64,000 nucleotides of DNA from Chlamydoabsidia padenii. Its lineage: Eukaryota > Mucoromycota > Mucoromycetes > Mucorales > Cunninghamellaceae. The notes below the pieces were generated by a model, which worked only from the letters and a program-made list of their open reading frames with translations, did no database searches and was not told where the DNA came from. The position numbers were made by a program, and so were the translations under genes. The stretch lies in assembly GCA_025330725.1 (NCBI GenBank), contig JAIWND010000001.1, forward strand, positions 744,001 through 808,000, read 5' to 3'. Position 1 is the first letter of the stretch. Every line of letters begins with the position of its first letter. Positions 46,246 through 56,820 of the stretch are shown in pieces.

Positions 46246-47371
46246 CGTCTTGGTTTGACCACGGCAACCGGAGTTCATTCATTATTGTGTTCCTTGATAC
46301 ATCCTTCTTCGAGCTTCCTTGCCCCGGTTTTATTCTCGATCATAAGGCATACAGTTCCAGATATTATGCCTACCACTACACTATTCTTGAGAGAGATTCA
46401 ACTTTGCTTGTTGACGTTCTGTTCCATGATTCAGCGACATTGTATCCAAGAGGTTGACGTATGACATTATGTTGGTCCTACAGGGTGAATGTTGAAGGGG
46501 TGTAGAGTTGTAACGTCGAGAACCTTGTTGAGAGAGGCATATAAGAGTTGGAGCTGTATGCTGAGGCTAGTAGCCAGTCATTGTTGGTAGAAAGTATTGT
46601 AAAGAGGAAAGAAAAAACGAATTGTTGGACGGCGTTATCCAACGGACTTTGTTAAAAATAAAATAGGAAATGCCGAAGTCGGAATTTGAAGCACTCTTTT
46701 CAGAGATGGATCTTGCAAAGGGTGATGGGTGGTGATTAATGAAATCCAATATTTTTCACTGTTAACTTTGTTTTATTCACTATCCCTTCTATTTACACTA
46801 ATTAAAAACATTACGTACCAATAGGTAGCACTTTAAAGTACTGTATCGTTCTCCAATCAGGGGATTAGCTAGGACAAGCGTTTCATGCGGGCGGGTTTTG
46901 AAAATATGAGTCAGGTCCATTGGAAGAGTGGGTTTATGCAGTAGTGATTACTATTTGGATGGCATATTAATAAAAATGCTTAAAAGAAGTGGAGATTGAT
47001 GATATAAAATTTGGATTATAAATTCTGCTCTTCATATTTTTTCTTTCAGAGATGACCATTCATGCCCCACTTGTGTCATGAATACGACACCCACCATTAG
47101 AAAACAAGAGAAAGAGTCGATCGATCGCTCTGCTAGTGTACATACGACATTGAGTAAGCCATGGAAATACTGTATATATTTCTTCCCCTTGTTTCGACAC
47201 TTTCAACCAATAGAATTATAGTTTAACTAACGTATAATGAATATATCGTATTTTAAACGCCGCGCATGAATCCTAATTTTTTCGCTTTCTTATCAGCTGT
47301 CCCTGATAAATACCCCCCTCTTCTTCTTTTTTTCTCACACTTTTTTTATTTATTTATTTCCTCAACTCAAC
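46246..47371. other. Divergent spacer before URC4
   Basis: About 1.1 kb. It has CGGAATTTGAA (46680-46690), GGCGGGTTTTGAAAAT (about 46889-46904) and TTTTAAACGCCGC (about 47250-47262). The last is about 110 bp before the URC4 ATG. Short open frames here overlap the motifs and show no protein resemblance. Confidence 0.55.
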
Positions 47372-48878
47372 ATGCCCATTCTTCCACAAGATTACTTGCG
47401 TACTTTGGCTTCTGTGCGTGAACGTTGTTACAAAGTATACGAACAAGGCAAAAAAGGGAATCTTGTTTACTTTAATGTCGATGACGCCAAGTTGGAAACA
47501 GTTGTCACCCATGTTGAACAAGTAACAAGACGACGATTTGGAAACAATCTGGACAAAATACCTCCTCATTCACGTCTAAATCACTTTGGTGGTAATAGAG
47601 TGGCGAATCTTAAACAACAATGGGAACAACAAGCTGCATCCTTGAATGCTTTGGAACAGACTCGTCGTTTTATTGATCTTGTTGTGGTGTCAGTGTTGGT
47701 GGATGCTGGTGCTGGTCAGAAATGGACATATACGACTCAACAAGGTGAACAGATTGGTCGATCTGAAGGTCTGGCTATTGCTTCTTTGGATATGTTTTTG
47801 GATGGCTACTTCTCAAGTGATGCTTCAGTGAAAGATCGCGTAGATGGTAAGAGGGGGGGGGTGGGGAATGTATGATAAATAATCTCCAACTTTTTTTTTT
47901 TCTTTTTTCTCTTGTATAGCACAAGGGTTGAAGCAACTTACTGTTGAACGTATGGGGCAAGGATTCCAAGTATCTGCTACTAATCCAATGTCTGGTCTTG
48001 ATGGTCGATCTAACTTATTGAAACGATTGGCCGATGTGTTGGTGGAAAACAATGAATACTTTGAATATGAAGGTTCATATCGTCCAGGAAACCTTGTTGG
48101 TAAGAATAGTCATATATGAATCCAGATCAGGGCGTTTACTCATCCATTTAATTGTCCTTTCTTTTTTAGATTACTTACTCTCAAAAGCAGCTGGTGATAA
48201 CAAGACAATCAAGGTAAATGATATTTGGCAAGTGGTGATGAGTCTTGCTCCAATGTGGCCAGCCCGTATAACAATCGATGATATTCCTCTTGGTGATGTC
48301 TGGCCCTGTACCTGCTTGAAATCCGAAAAACAACAACCCTATGACGACTTGGTGCCGTTCCACAAACTATCACAATGGCTTACTTACTCTTTGATCGATG
48401 CATTACAACAAAGCTCATTGGAAATCAAGGTGGATGGTATGGAATTAATGACTGGTTTACCTGAATATCGTAATGGTGGATTACTCGTTGATCATGGTTT
48501 ACTCACTCTTAAAGAAGAACATTTGAAACGTGGTCTTGCTTATGCGCGCCAGGAACAAGGAGTGGATGGTGAAGTGGAACCATTGTTTGATGGTAGCGAT
48601 CCTTTGATTGTGGAATGGAGAGCTCTTACCGTGGTTTATCTGGATCTCATTCACCGTGCTTTGGAAAAATCAATGAATCAGTCGCTCTCTTTGACTCAGG
48701 TATTGGAGGCTGGGACTTGGACGGCGGGTCGTGAAATCGCTGCAAAGTTACGTCCTGTTACTGGAGGACCCCCAATCGCTATAAAGGTAAGAGAAGGAAA
48801 ATAATTAACGACGACTTGTTTTTAGTATTAATCTTGATTGTTTTTACTTTTTTATAGAGTGATGGAACAATCTTTTAG
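47372..48878 (+). CDS. URC4: URC4/urg3-like uracil catabolism protein (DUF1688)
   Basis: Four exons (47372-47846, 47920-48099, 48170-48786, 48858-48878) encode 430 residues; the last exon only adds SDGTIF. The protein matches DUF1688 over its full length: LRTLASVRERCYKVYEQGKKGNL at the start, SRLNHFGGNRV, LDGRSNLLKRLADVL, RPGNLVDYL, WPCTCLKSEK (shown as W-P-C), LVPFHKLSQWLTYSLID, the GLPEYRNGGLLVD block and VEWRALTVVYLDLIH. URC4 acts in the fungal URC pathway that uses uracil as a nitrogen source, in a step that is still poorly defined. The usual partner genes (URC1 GTP-cyclohydrolase-like, URC6 ribokinase-like) are not in this window, so no cluster is evident. Family confidence is high. Confidence 0.93.
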
Positions 48879-49480
48879 TTGTAGTTAGAAATACATATTA
48901 TCCAATAAAAAATCTTTTTTTTTTTTTTAACAAACCACATGACGTTTTTATCATCAGTGCATATACCCTTCTATATTTTAGGGACATCACCCGAACGACA
49001 TTTTGGGTAATCTCGTTTTCAAACCCCGCGATTCATGCAAAATCATATGCCTTCTTCCCCTTACCCTCATTTAAACTATGCTAGATAACAAACCCTCAAC
49101 CACCATAGTATTTTGTTTTATATCTTGTATCATTTGAACCAAATCCTCATTGCCGTTTTATGAATCAAAGGGATCAGACAAGACTACCTTTATATAAAGG
49201 ACAACTAATCAGGGAATGAATACTTTTTATTAATCATACTAGATCTTTCACCCAGTATTTTTTTCTGAAAGGATACCCCACGTTTTTGACAGGTGGCGGG
49301 ATTTGAATATATTTTGATCGACACATAGCACTTTAAACATTAAACCTACATTTTTAATCAACATTATATAAGACAAGACAAAGGCATAGTAATATATCGA
49401 GATGATCATTTTTTATTCATTTCATATATTAAAGTAAAAAAAAAAAAAATCATAATTGGTAAATATAAAAGCTACACTAT
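48879..49480. other. Convergent spacer URC4/RPS2
   Basis: About 600 bp between two converging genes. It contains TTTTCAAACCCCGCG (about 49016-49030) and exact GGCGGGATTTGAA (49295-49307), although no promoter is expected. AATAAA-like sites occur on both sides. Confidence 0.6.
49297..49307 (+). promoter_or_regulatory. CGGGATTTGAA motif, exact copy 9
   Basis: Between the converging URC4 and RPS2 genes; extended to GGCGGGATTTGAATAT. Confidence 0.7.
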
Positions 49481-50411
49481 TTATTTACGTTGCTTTTGGG
49501 AGAGGAAGTCGGTGAATTCTTGGTAAGGAGCCTTGGTGAATTCAGTTTCGGCCCAGAGATCAGGAGTCAAGAAGCCATAAGTGTTACCAATGGCAGCAAA
49601 AGTAGCCTTGACAAAGTTACCCAAAGTACGGGTAGAACCCTTGGAGGAAGTGTAACAATCAGTGATACCAGCCAATTGGAGGACCTTCTTGGGAACAGGA
49701 GCACCGACGATACCAGTACCACGGGGAGCAGGGATCAAACGGCAAACGGAAGAACCACACTTACCAGTGACCTTGCAAGGCACAGTGTGGGGTTCACCAA
49801 GAGAAGAGCCCCAGAAACCACGACGGACAGGGATGATGGAGAGCTTGGCCAAGATGATGGCACCACGGATAGAGGTGGCGACTTCCTTGGAGCACTTGAC
49901 ACCGAGACCGACATGACCATCGCTATCACCAATAACAACAAAGGCCTTGAAGCGAGTGCGTTGACCAGCACGGGTTTGCTTTTGGACAGGCATGATCTTC
50001 ATGACTTGGTCTTGGAGCTTGGGCAAAAAGTAGTCGACAATTTGGTATTCCTTGATGGGCAAAGAGAACAAGTAGATTTCTTCAATAGACTTGATCTTAC
50101 CAGCCTTCACGAGACGACCGAGCTTGGTAACAGGAACCCTATATAATAAAAGAGAGACAGAGTAATTAGTCGATGAATGATTCCCCATCCCCTTGTCATC
50201 ATGATTACCATTCGTTCTTTTCTTCACCTCGACGTCCACGGCCGCCACGTCCACGACCACCACGTCCACGACCACCACGTCCAAATCCACCTCTTCCTAT
50301 AAATAATGATGGTAATATAAAACGTTACCAAATAACGATTAGTATATAAATTCAAGTGATTCAAGTTGTTGTGAGTTGTCACTTACTATCGGCCGTTGCA
50401 GAGTCAGCCAT
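49481..50411 (-). CDS. RPS2: 40S ribosomal protein S2 (uS5)
   Basis: Three exons on the minus strand (50411-50387, 50296-50209, 50138-49481) encode 256 residues. The first exon holds only MADSATAD plus one base, a common layout for ribosomal protein genes with an intron near the start codon. The second encodes an RGG-rich leader (arginine methylation sites in relatives). The third carries the uS5 core: [61 protein letters not shown], the [19 protein letters not shown] block and a C-terminal extension. uS5 sits at the mRNA entry of the small subunit and helps decoding fidelity. Codon use is strongly biased (ACC, TTG, AAG), as expected for high expression. Confidence 0.97.
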
Positions 50412-50918
50412 TTGCTACAAGTGATGCACATGCACAAAAAAGGAATAAAACGTTTGAGTTGGTTCATCTATCCATTATTATCCATCCATCCATCCATCCA
50501 TCCAATCTATCTTTGCTATATCCATCCGTATACATGTCAGGTCTCCTTGTTCCAGGCACTTACATAAAACTATAATTGAATTGAAAAATCAAAAAAGGAA
50601 GAGAAAAGATACAAGCCAAAAATTGATTCTGGAAAAGGGGATCAAATCGGGATTTCAAATTTGGATTGTCATAATGCGCCAATTCGAATCATGCAAGAAT
50701 GACAATACGTACAAATTATAACTGGTGAACATCCACATCAAATCAAAGTGTGAGTACTTTCAATGTACTACCTGAATTAAATTCAGGGTCAATAATGGCG
50801 GTTAAGAGCACCTACAGTAGTAAAGTATCACAATTAAAAGACAATAGGTTATAAACAAAGGATTTTTATTTTTATCGTTAAACCATAAAAGACAAAGTAT
50901 ATTCTAAATTAAAGGAAT
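50412..50918. other. Spacer RPS2/PPCS
   Basis: About 500 bp, the RPS2 promoter side. It holds a CATC repeat (about 50480-50505) and CGGGATTTCAAAT (about 50648-50660). No additional gene. Confidence 0.55.
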
Positions 50919-52172
50919 TTATTGTTGACAGGCCTTTGTTGCATCCGAGCTGATCCATCCATCATGAATACGCACAAGTTGGGGTATAATTCTATCTTCA
51001 ATTTCTACATGATTGGCGAGATCGTCAGGAGTGAGAGAGATGACTTGTTGTGAGCTTTTGGTGATGACAGTGACGGTTTGTTTCCTAGTATTTAACATGT
51101 TTGCTACCACCACTTGATGACCATATCTAGTCAACGCTTGTCGAGCCTTGGGTACCAACAAATTGACATCCGTTTCCAACTTGAATGACACAATCAATCC
51201 TTTGCTTGCCCATACGCTGACCAGAGGAGTTAAAAACTTGGGGACTTGATCCAGAGTGAGAGTCAAGGCACCACCTGCAGATTGTATTTTGTGTTCATGC
51301 TATCGAAAAGAAAAAAAAAAAAATCATTTAGTATATTATGCCATTGGGATCATCCTACTAGATCGTTCACTTGCCATTTTTTCAGAAGGAATAAAAAAGT
51401 CACTGACAGCCGCTGCCAAGTAGTACATTGCCCGTTCTTGTAGTCGCGCCAAGATTCGAGTACCGCTTTTCAACTTGAACAAGTAGTCAGAGAGTGTGAC
51501 AAAGTCCAGTAAGAGCAGGCGGTTACTTTGGGTCGCTTTTTGATACTTGGATAAGACAACCTTCATCTTGTTACTGTATTGAGCATCCACTAGAATAAAA
51601 GAAGGTTAATAAAAACAACTACCTACTGCCTACAACCCCATATATATCTACCTGCAATAGTATCATCGTCCTTTTGTACCAAATAGTCCAAGAATCCAGT
51701 AGTGGCATTATGAGTATAATGGCGATGGAAAGGTTGAAGACTAAATTGGCGATGCATAAAGACTACCGCATAACCGGCATCCAAAAAGTATTCGGCAGAG
51801 CAAGCACCACGATGACCATTACTAAAGTTATCAATAAACCGGACAGTTTGGTTTTCCAAAGGTACAGTTGTTCCACCACTCTAATAAAAGCAGAAAAGAA
51901 AAAAAGGTGAGTAGAAGATTAAATACTATAGTTGGCTTTACCGTTATAAAGACAAGTCGTGTTTCCTTTTCTTGATGATAGGTCACAAAGTCTTCCAGTT
52001 TGGATTCAAAGTCACCCAAATTACTAGGTGGAGTGTTAAGTTCAAAGAATACATCAGGGTCAATTACTCCTTGTCCATTGTCGAGTATTTGTTGATCTGT
52101 TGTTGGCATTTGGTAAGTTTGTTGAATAGGTGTATCTTCCATGAGTAAGAGTGAAAGAGAGGGAGTGAGCAT
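50919..52172 (-). CDS. CAB2: Phosphopantothenate-cysteine ligase
   Basis: Four minus-strand exons (52172-51942, 51880-51652, 51589-51375, 51299-50919) encode 351 residues. The enzyme joins 4'-phosphopantothenate and cysteine, the second step of CoA synthesis. The nucleotide and substrate motifs are clear: [48 protein letters not shown] and [21 protein letters not shown], then [11 protein letters not shown] and [11 protein letters not shown]. The length matches eukaryotic ligases, which lack the CoaC half found in bacterial fusions. The third intron starts with GC rather than GT (see findings); only that splice keeps the frame. The ATG at 52172 has A at -3 and is preferred over the in-frame ATG at 52142. 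An exact motif copy (52213-52223) lies 41 bp upstream. Confidence 0.93.
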
Positions 52173-52556
52173 TTTTTCAGAAAAAAGAAAAAAATGACTC
52201 AGCAACCCTAAGCGGGATTTGAATTTTTATCAGGGTGGTGGGGTTCCCTCTTTCTGCAGGACTCTCTGTTTGGGCCATCAATTAAAACAAAGACTAAAAG
52301 GCAAGAAACAGTTGAAAGATACAACATTTTCCATCAACTTTATAATTCGGTAAAACTATTTCGAATGATGCAATAATTAGAATGACAGACGACATGATGT
52401 GCGAGGTACTGAGCTTTGTAGTTGGTTCCTCACACCGTGGCTTGCTTTAGCGGAGTTTCACAGATTAAATAGTTTCTCCTTTCTCCTTTTTTTTTTTTTT
52501 TTTTTTTTCTCTTTCCTTCTTTCTTATCTCTCTCTCTCTTTAATAACTGATATGTC
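52173..52556. promoter_or_regulatory. Divergent promoter region PPCS/KpsF-like gene
   Basis: 384 bp between two start codons. It contains the exact motif copy at 52213-52223 near the PPCS start, a T tract (about 52487-52508) and a CT repeat followed by the ATGTCATGA start-stop overlap of the KpsF-like gene. Confidence 0.55.
52213..52223 (+). promoter_or_regulatory. CGGGATTTGAA motif, exact copy 10
   Basis: 41 bp upstream of the chosen PPCS start codon, extended to GCGGGATTTGAATTTTTA. Confidence 0.75.
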
Positions 52557-53726
52557 ATGATAGACCTCAACAGCAATAACAGCATCAGCAACAACAACAA
52601 CAACAACAACAGCAACAAGGATTATTCCACCACCGATGATATTCTCTTTGATGCCTCTCAGGTACTCTTGACCGAAGCTCAAGCCCTCCAAGCCTGTGCC
52701 GTACGTCTTCAGCAACATCCAGCTTCTCGACAAGGTTATGAACTTGCCATCCAACTCATGTTTAGGGCACTCGATTCTGGCGGCAAAGTGGTGGTGACCG
52801 GGGTGGGAAAGTCTGGCAAGATTGGCGAAAAGATAGTAGCAACCATGTTATCGACAGGCACCTCAGCTACCTTTTTACATCCAGTGGAAGCCCTTCATGG
52901 TGATCTTGGTGTGGTCCAATCCAACGATGTGGTATTAGCAATCTCTTTCTCTGGCAACACTGAAGAACTCTTGGCCCTTGTCCCGAGTATCAAGCATCGT
53001 CGGGTCCCCATGATCGGCCTAGGTGGACAATCAAAAAGCAAACTTGCCAAAGAATGTCAAGCTTGGCTAGATGGACATGTTGATAACGAAGCAGGAGGTC
53101 TTGTTCTTCCCGCACCCACCAGCTCAACCACATTGGCACTCGCTCTGGGGGACGCATTGGCACTTTCTTTGGCGAAACTTCGGTCGTTCTCTACCGATGG
53201 CTTTGCCCTCAATCACCCGGGTGGATCTTTGGGCCGTCGGTTATTGTTAAAGGTATCGGATCGAATGATGGCAAAATCAATGGTAGGCTCGGTATCTGGT
53301 CGTGCTTCGTTGGATGTGGTGATTATGGAACTGACAAGACATCCCAAGGCATCTGGTGTGGTGGTGGTGGATACAAGCGCGATTGGCATCATGGTACTCA
53401 CACCTCCTTCTTCGACAACCTCTTCTGACAATGATGATGACGATGACAATTCTGCGGGTAAAGTTATTGGCGTTATCACTCATAAAGATATCCATCGTGT
53501 TTTGAAATCTTCTGATAAGCAAGGCGGGATCTTTAACATCCGTGCCGCCGATATCATGACAAGAAATCCCGTCACGTGCTATGAACACACCCTCGCCTTG
53601 GATGCTTTACATTTGATGACCGACAAATTTCCTACCGAAGATTATTTACCCTTACTACCTGTCATCTCGAAACGTGGACAATGGCAAGGCGTGGTCACTT
53701 TGAAGGACTTGCAAGAGCTTTTCTAA
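52557..53726 (+). CDS. KpsF/GutQ-type D-arabinose-5-phosphate isomerase (SIS + CBS)
   Basis: One exon, 389 residues. An Asn-rich leader (about 1-25) precedes a SIS domain (about 60-200) with GKVVVTGVGKSGKIGEKIVA, LHGDLGVVQSNDVVLAISFSGNTEE and NHPGGSLGRR, the KpsF/KdsD signature. Two CBS domains follow (about 215-389: LKVSDRMM, GVITHKDIH, DIMTRNPVTCYE, GVVTLKDLQELF). Bacterial enzymes interconvert ribulose-5-phosphate and arabinose-5-phosphate for KDO/LPS or alditol use. Fungal copies exist, but their product is unclear, since fungi lack LPS; D-erythroascorbate or arabitol-related metabolism is a guess. The absence of introns in an intron-rich region and the bacterial-type architecture suggest old horizontal transfer. 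A two-codon upstream frame overlaps the start codon. Confidence 0.9.
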   Translation: MIDLNSNNSISNNNNNNNSNKDYSTTDDILFDASQVLLTEAQALQACAVRLQQHPASRQGYELAIQLMFRALDSGGKVVVTGVGKSGKIGEKIVATMLSTGTSATFLHPVEALHGDLGVVQSNDVVLAISFSGNTEELLALVPSIKHRRVPMIGLGGQSKSKLAKECQAWLDGHVDNEAGGLVLPAPTSSTTLALALGDALALSLAKLRSFSTDGFALNHPGGSLGRRLLLKVSDRMMAKSMVGSVSGRASLDVVIMELTRHPKASGVVVVDTSAIGIMVLTPPSSTTSSDNDDDDDNSAGKVIGVITHKDIHRVLKSSDKQGGIFNIRAADIMTRNPVTCYEHTLALDALHLMTDKFPTEDYLPLLPVISKRGQWQGVVTLKDLQELF

Positions 53727-54436
53727 GTGATCATCGTCTCCAACTCTCTATATTTGTACATAATTTAATAGTTATCATTTTTGTCACTACATGTATTTTA
53801 TCTCTGCTATCAGTTTATATTCCCTCCCTCTCCTTCTTTTATTATCTTGCATTAGTTTTTAGTATACTTCTTTACTTGATATTGTCTTTAACTTTTATAA
53901 TAAAATGTGGAATTCATAAATGTCAAACAACTCTTCAATGTCTTTTAAATGTAGATAGTTTGGTAATGCTTCATGAATCCATGCCTCAATCAGGGGTAAT
54001 TTTGACTGATTGAGTATTTTCAAATTCCGCTCGCTTTAAACATTTGTCCACGCCGATCCCGTTATTGTAGAATGACACTTCAAAGTGCTACCTATTATAT
54101 GTACGGGTTATGATAAGCGTAAAGAGAAAGTAGAGTGAGAAAAACAAAGGTAACAGTTGCTATTGAATGAGTAGGTGGGGACAGTATTACTTTTTGCATT
54201 AATATGTATTTCTAATAGCCCTTAGGGCACGAGACCAAGGCAGTTTTAGTTTTAAAACATCAACAACTTTATTTTTATTGTATCACTGCACAGCAATGAA
54301 GATAAGATATTAATAGTTAAAAATAAAAAAATGAAGATAAGTAATCAAATAGTAATAGCATGTAAAAGTAATGGAAAGTAAAAAGGGGATCTACACTATA
54401 TAAATACAGACATTGTGGAGAAGAAAAAGAGTACCC
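53727..54436. other. Convergent spacer
   Basis: About 710 bp between converging KpsF-like and transporter genes. It contains TTCAAATTCCG (54019-54029), again where no promoter is expected. A 110-codon frame on + is the frame-shifted tail of the isomerase plus AT-rich 3' DNA. Confidence 0.55.
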
Positions 54437-56820
54437 CTATTGCTCTACCTTTTCTTGTTGATGTTGAGAAGAAGGTTTGGTGGATCTGTGTTGGCCATAG
54501 ACTTCTGCTTTTGCTTCTTCATGAATAGCGGCGTCTTCCGAAGCAGCTTGGCCACCAAATATAGCATCCATATCTTCCAAACTTCTACCCTTCGTTTCTG
54601 GAATCACAAAGATGGTAAAAGCAATTGAGATCACACAAAAGATGGCGAAGAATACATAAGTGTAGAATCGAATGGATGACAGCATGATGGGTGTGATTAA
54701 GCCTATGATAAAGTTACACATCCTATTTATAAAGGGAGGAGGTAAAGAGTTAGTATTCAGGCACTTTGTCATCACTCTTGATCATTAATTGTTCTTACCA
54801 ATTAGCCGAAGTACTAATGGACATGGCTTTTGACCGAGCAGACAAGGGGAAAATTTCAGCAGGAATAACCTTAAAAGAGTAACAAATCCAGTTTAGTATA
54901 TTCATTTCTTGGACATCCCCCCCTTCGACTTACCCAACCAATTGGACCCCAAGAGTAAGCAAAGTTGGCAATGTAAATGTAAATAAAGGCAACAGCCACC
55001 CAGCCTTCTTTTGTATGGTTTGGCCAATCATCTTCAAACTTGCCAACAATGCAAGCAACAATGATCATTGATATGGAGAGACCCACTGAGGCAACCAAAA
55101 GGAACTTTTTGCGGCCAAACTTGTCCAAAAACAAAACAGTGATAAAAGTACTTAAAAAGTTGATAATACCAATCACACCCTAGATTATATAACACAAAAG
55201 ATTAATAGCTCATTCATAGGTATTCCTTATTATATATTTCAAACTTACAGTAGCCAATAAAGAGACAGAGTTACCAGTCAGACCAACAGATTTCATAATC
55301 TAAAGTAATAAGATTAATTAGTAACGTTGTTCATCTGGGAAGAGGGGGGGGGAATATGTTTTTTCCCATTACCTTGGGAGCATAATAGATAATGGCATTG
55401 ATACCAGTAAATTGTTGGAAGAATTGAATAGCACAAGCAATAAAGAGACGTTTGACCAAGCTACGTTTAAACAACTCAAGATATCCATAGCATCCAATTT
55501 TAAAGTTACCAACAACACCAGTGTTAATAAGTTGAGGGAATCGATGTTCTTGTAATTTGTTTTCAAATACCACAGTCAACTTGATTTCTAGGTATTCTTC
55601 TTGTAAACGAGGATGGTCAATAGGGATTCGGCGAAGTTTGGAGAGGACAGCAAGAGCTTCGTCATCACGACCTTTAGACATGAGCCAGCGAGGAGAGAAG
55701 GGGAAGAAGAAGATACCCACCACCAATAAAAGACCTAAAGCAATTTGTATACAGAATGGAACCCGCCATTGTGCTTCACTTTGGAGGTACTGGAACCCGT
55801 AATCAATCCAAAACTAGTTGAAACAAGTGTTAGTAACAGTAACATGACTAGTAATTAGACAAAAAGATTGACTTACAGAGATGAGAATACCAAAGGTAAT
55901 AGCAAGTTGTTGTAAACTGACAAGAGAGCCACGGATGTTCTTGGGAGCGATTTCACTCTAAAAAAGTCGGAGGAAGTCATTTAAAAAGTGGGGTGGAGTG
56001 GAAAGAAAGAGCGGAATAAATAATGTATATCGGGTTTTAAACTTTTCCCAGATAAATGCATCCACTGTCTGAATGATGCTACATACTTACTTGATAAAGA
56101 GGAACCAACATGGAAAGACTTCCAATGGACAAACCAGCAATAAAACGACCAGCAAACAAGTAACTAATAGATTGAGCACCACCTTGCTGTGTACAGAAAA
56201 AGAAGAAGAAAAAAAAAAAGGTAAGTAAAGGACCCCTCGGGACAAATTTCAAACCCAGCTGTCAAACATGGCTATATTTAGTTTGTAATTGGTAATTTGA
56301 CTTACCAGTGCACTACCCAACAAAAAGACGATACCATTGAGAACGATGGAATACTTTCGTCCGATAGCATCAGCAAAATAACCACAAATCAAAGAACCAA
56401 GCCAGCAACCTAAGGTCAAGATGGAAACAACAAACCCATTTTCGGTGTCATTCATAGGGAATCTTGCTTTGAATGTCTATGGTACACATGTGTTTCAAAA
56501 AAGCATATGTCATAAGAATAATGATCATAGATGGCTAAAGCTTATCGTTGTGAGACTTACTTCCATTTCTTGAATTCCCGAAATAACACCTTGATCATAA
56601 CCTATAACATGTATGAAATTGTATGAATACGTTTTTTTTTTGTTCCTGGATAGGTTAATATGAGATCATTACCGAATAGCACACCGCCGAGAGATGCAAA
56701 AAGAGCCGTGGCTAGCACATATGGGTTCTCCAGTAAACCCTTCAAACCACTTGACTCATGATAATCATCAATGGAGACTCTGTCTGCAGTGTCGAAAGCG
56801 TTTTCGTTAGATTCTTTCAT
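54437..56820 (-). CDS. MFS sugar transporter
   Basis: Ten exons on the minus strand (56820-56673, 56601-56561, 56476-56306, 56186-56091, 55957-55877, 55813-55373, 55299-55249, 55179-54934, 54869-54799, 54722-54437) encode 543 residues with the 12-helix sugar-porter plan. Signatures: GGVLFGYDQGVISG in helix 1, GYFADAIGRKYSI (loop 2-3), LFAGRFIAGLSIGSLSMLVP, YQSEIAPKNIRGSL, SPRWLMSKGRDDEAL (mid loop), QFFQQFTGINAIIYYAPKIM (helix 7), FLDKFGRKKFLL, WGPIGWVIPAEIFPLSARSKA and VIPETKGRSLEDMD. It is a plasma-membrane hexose or related proton symporter. The helix-7 QQFTGINAI and Y-Y-A-P fit a monosaccharide carrier. The exact sugar is not predictable. A 51-nt exon and a 41-nt exon are conserved in frame. 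Confidence 0.94.

Noticed and set aside
46567..46749. A 60-codon minus-strand frame in the divergent spacer before URC4
   Set aside because: It spans the CGGAATTTGAA motif variant and has no homology; probably chance.
49490..50146. A 218-codon + frame opposite RPS2
   Set aside because: It is the antisense shadow of the strongly codon-biased RPS2 exon; the protein on the minus strand is unambiguous.
47372..50411. Uracil-catabolism gene cluster around URC4
   Set aside because: Neighbours are ribosomal protein S2 and a mitochondrial-ribosomal-like gene; no URC1, URC6 or uracil permease is seen.
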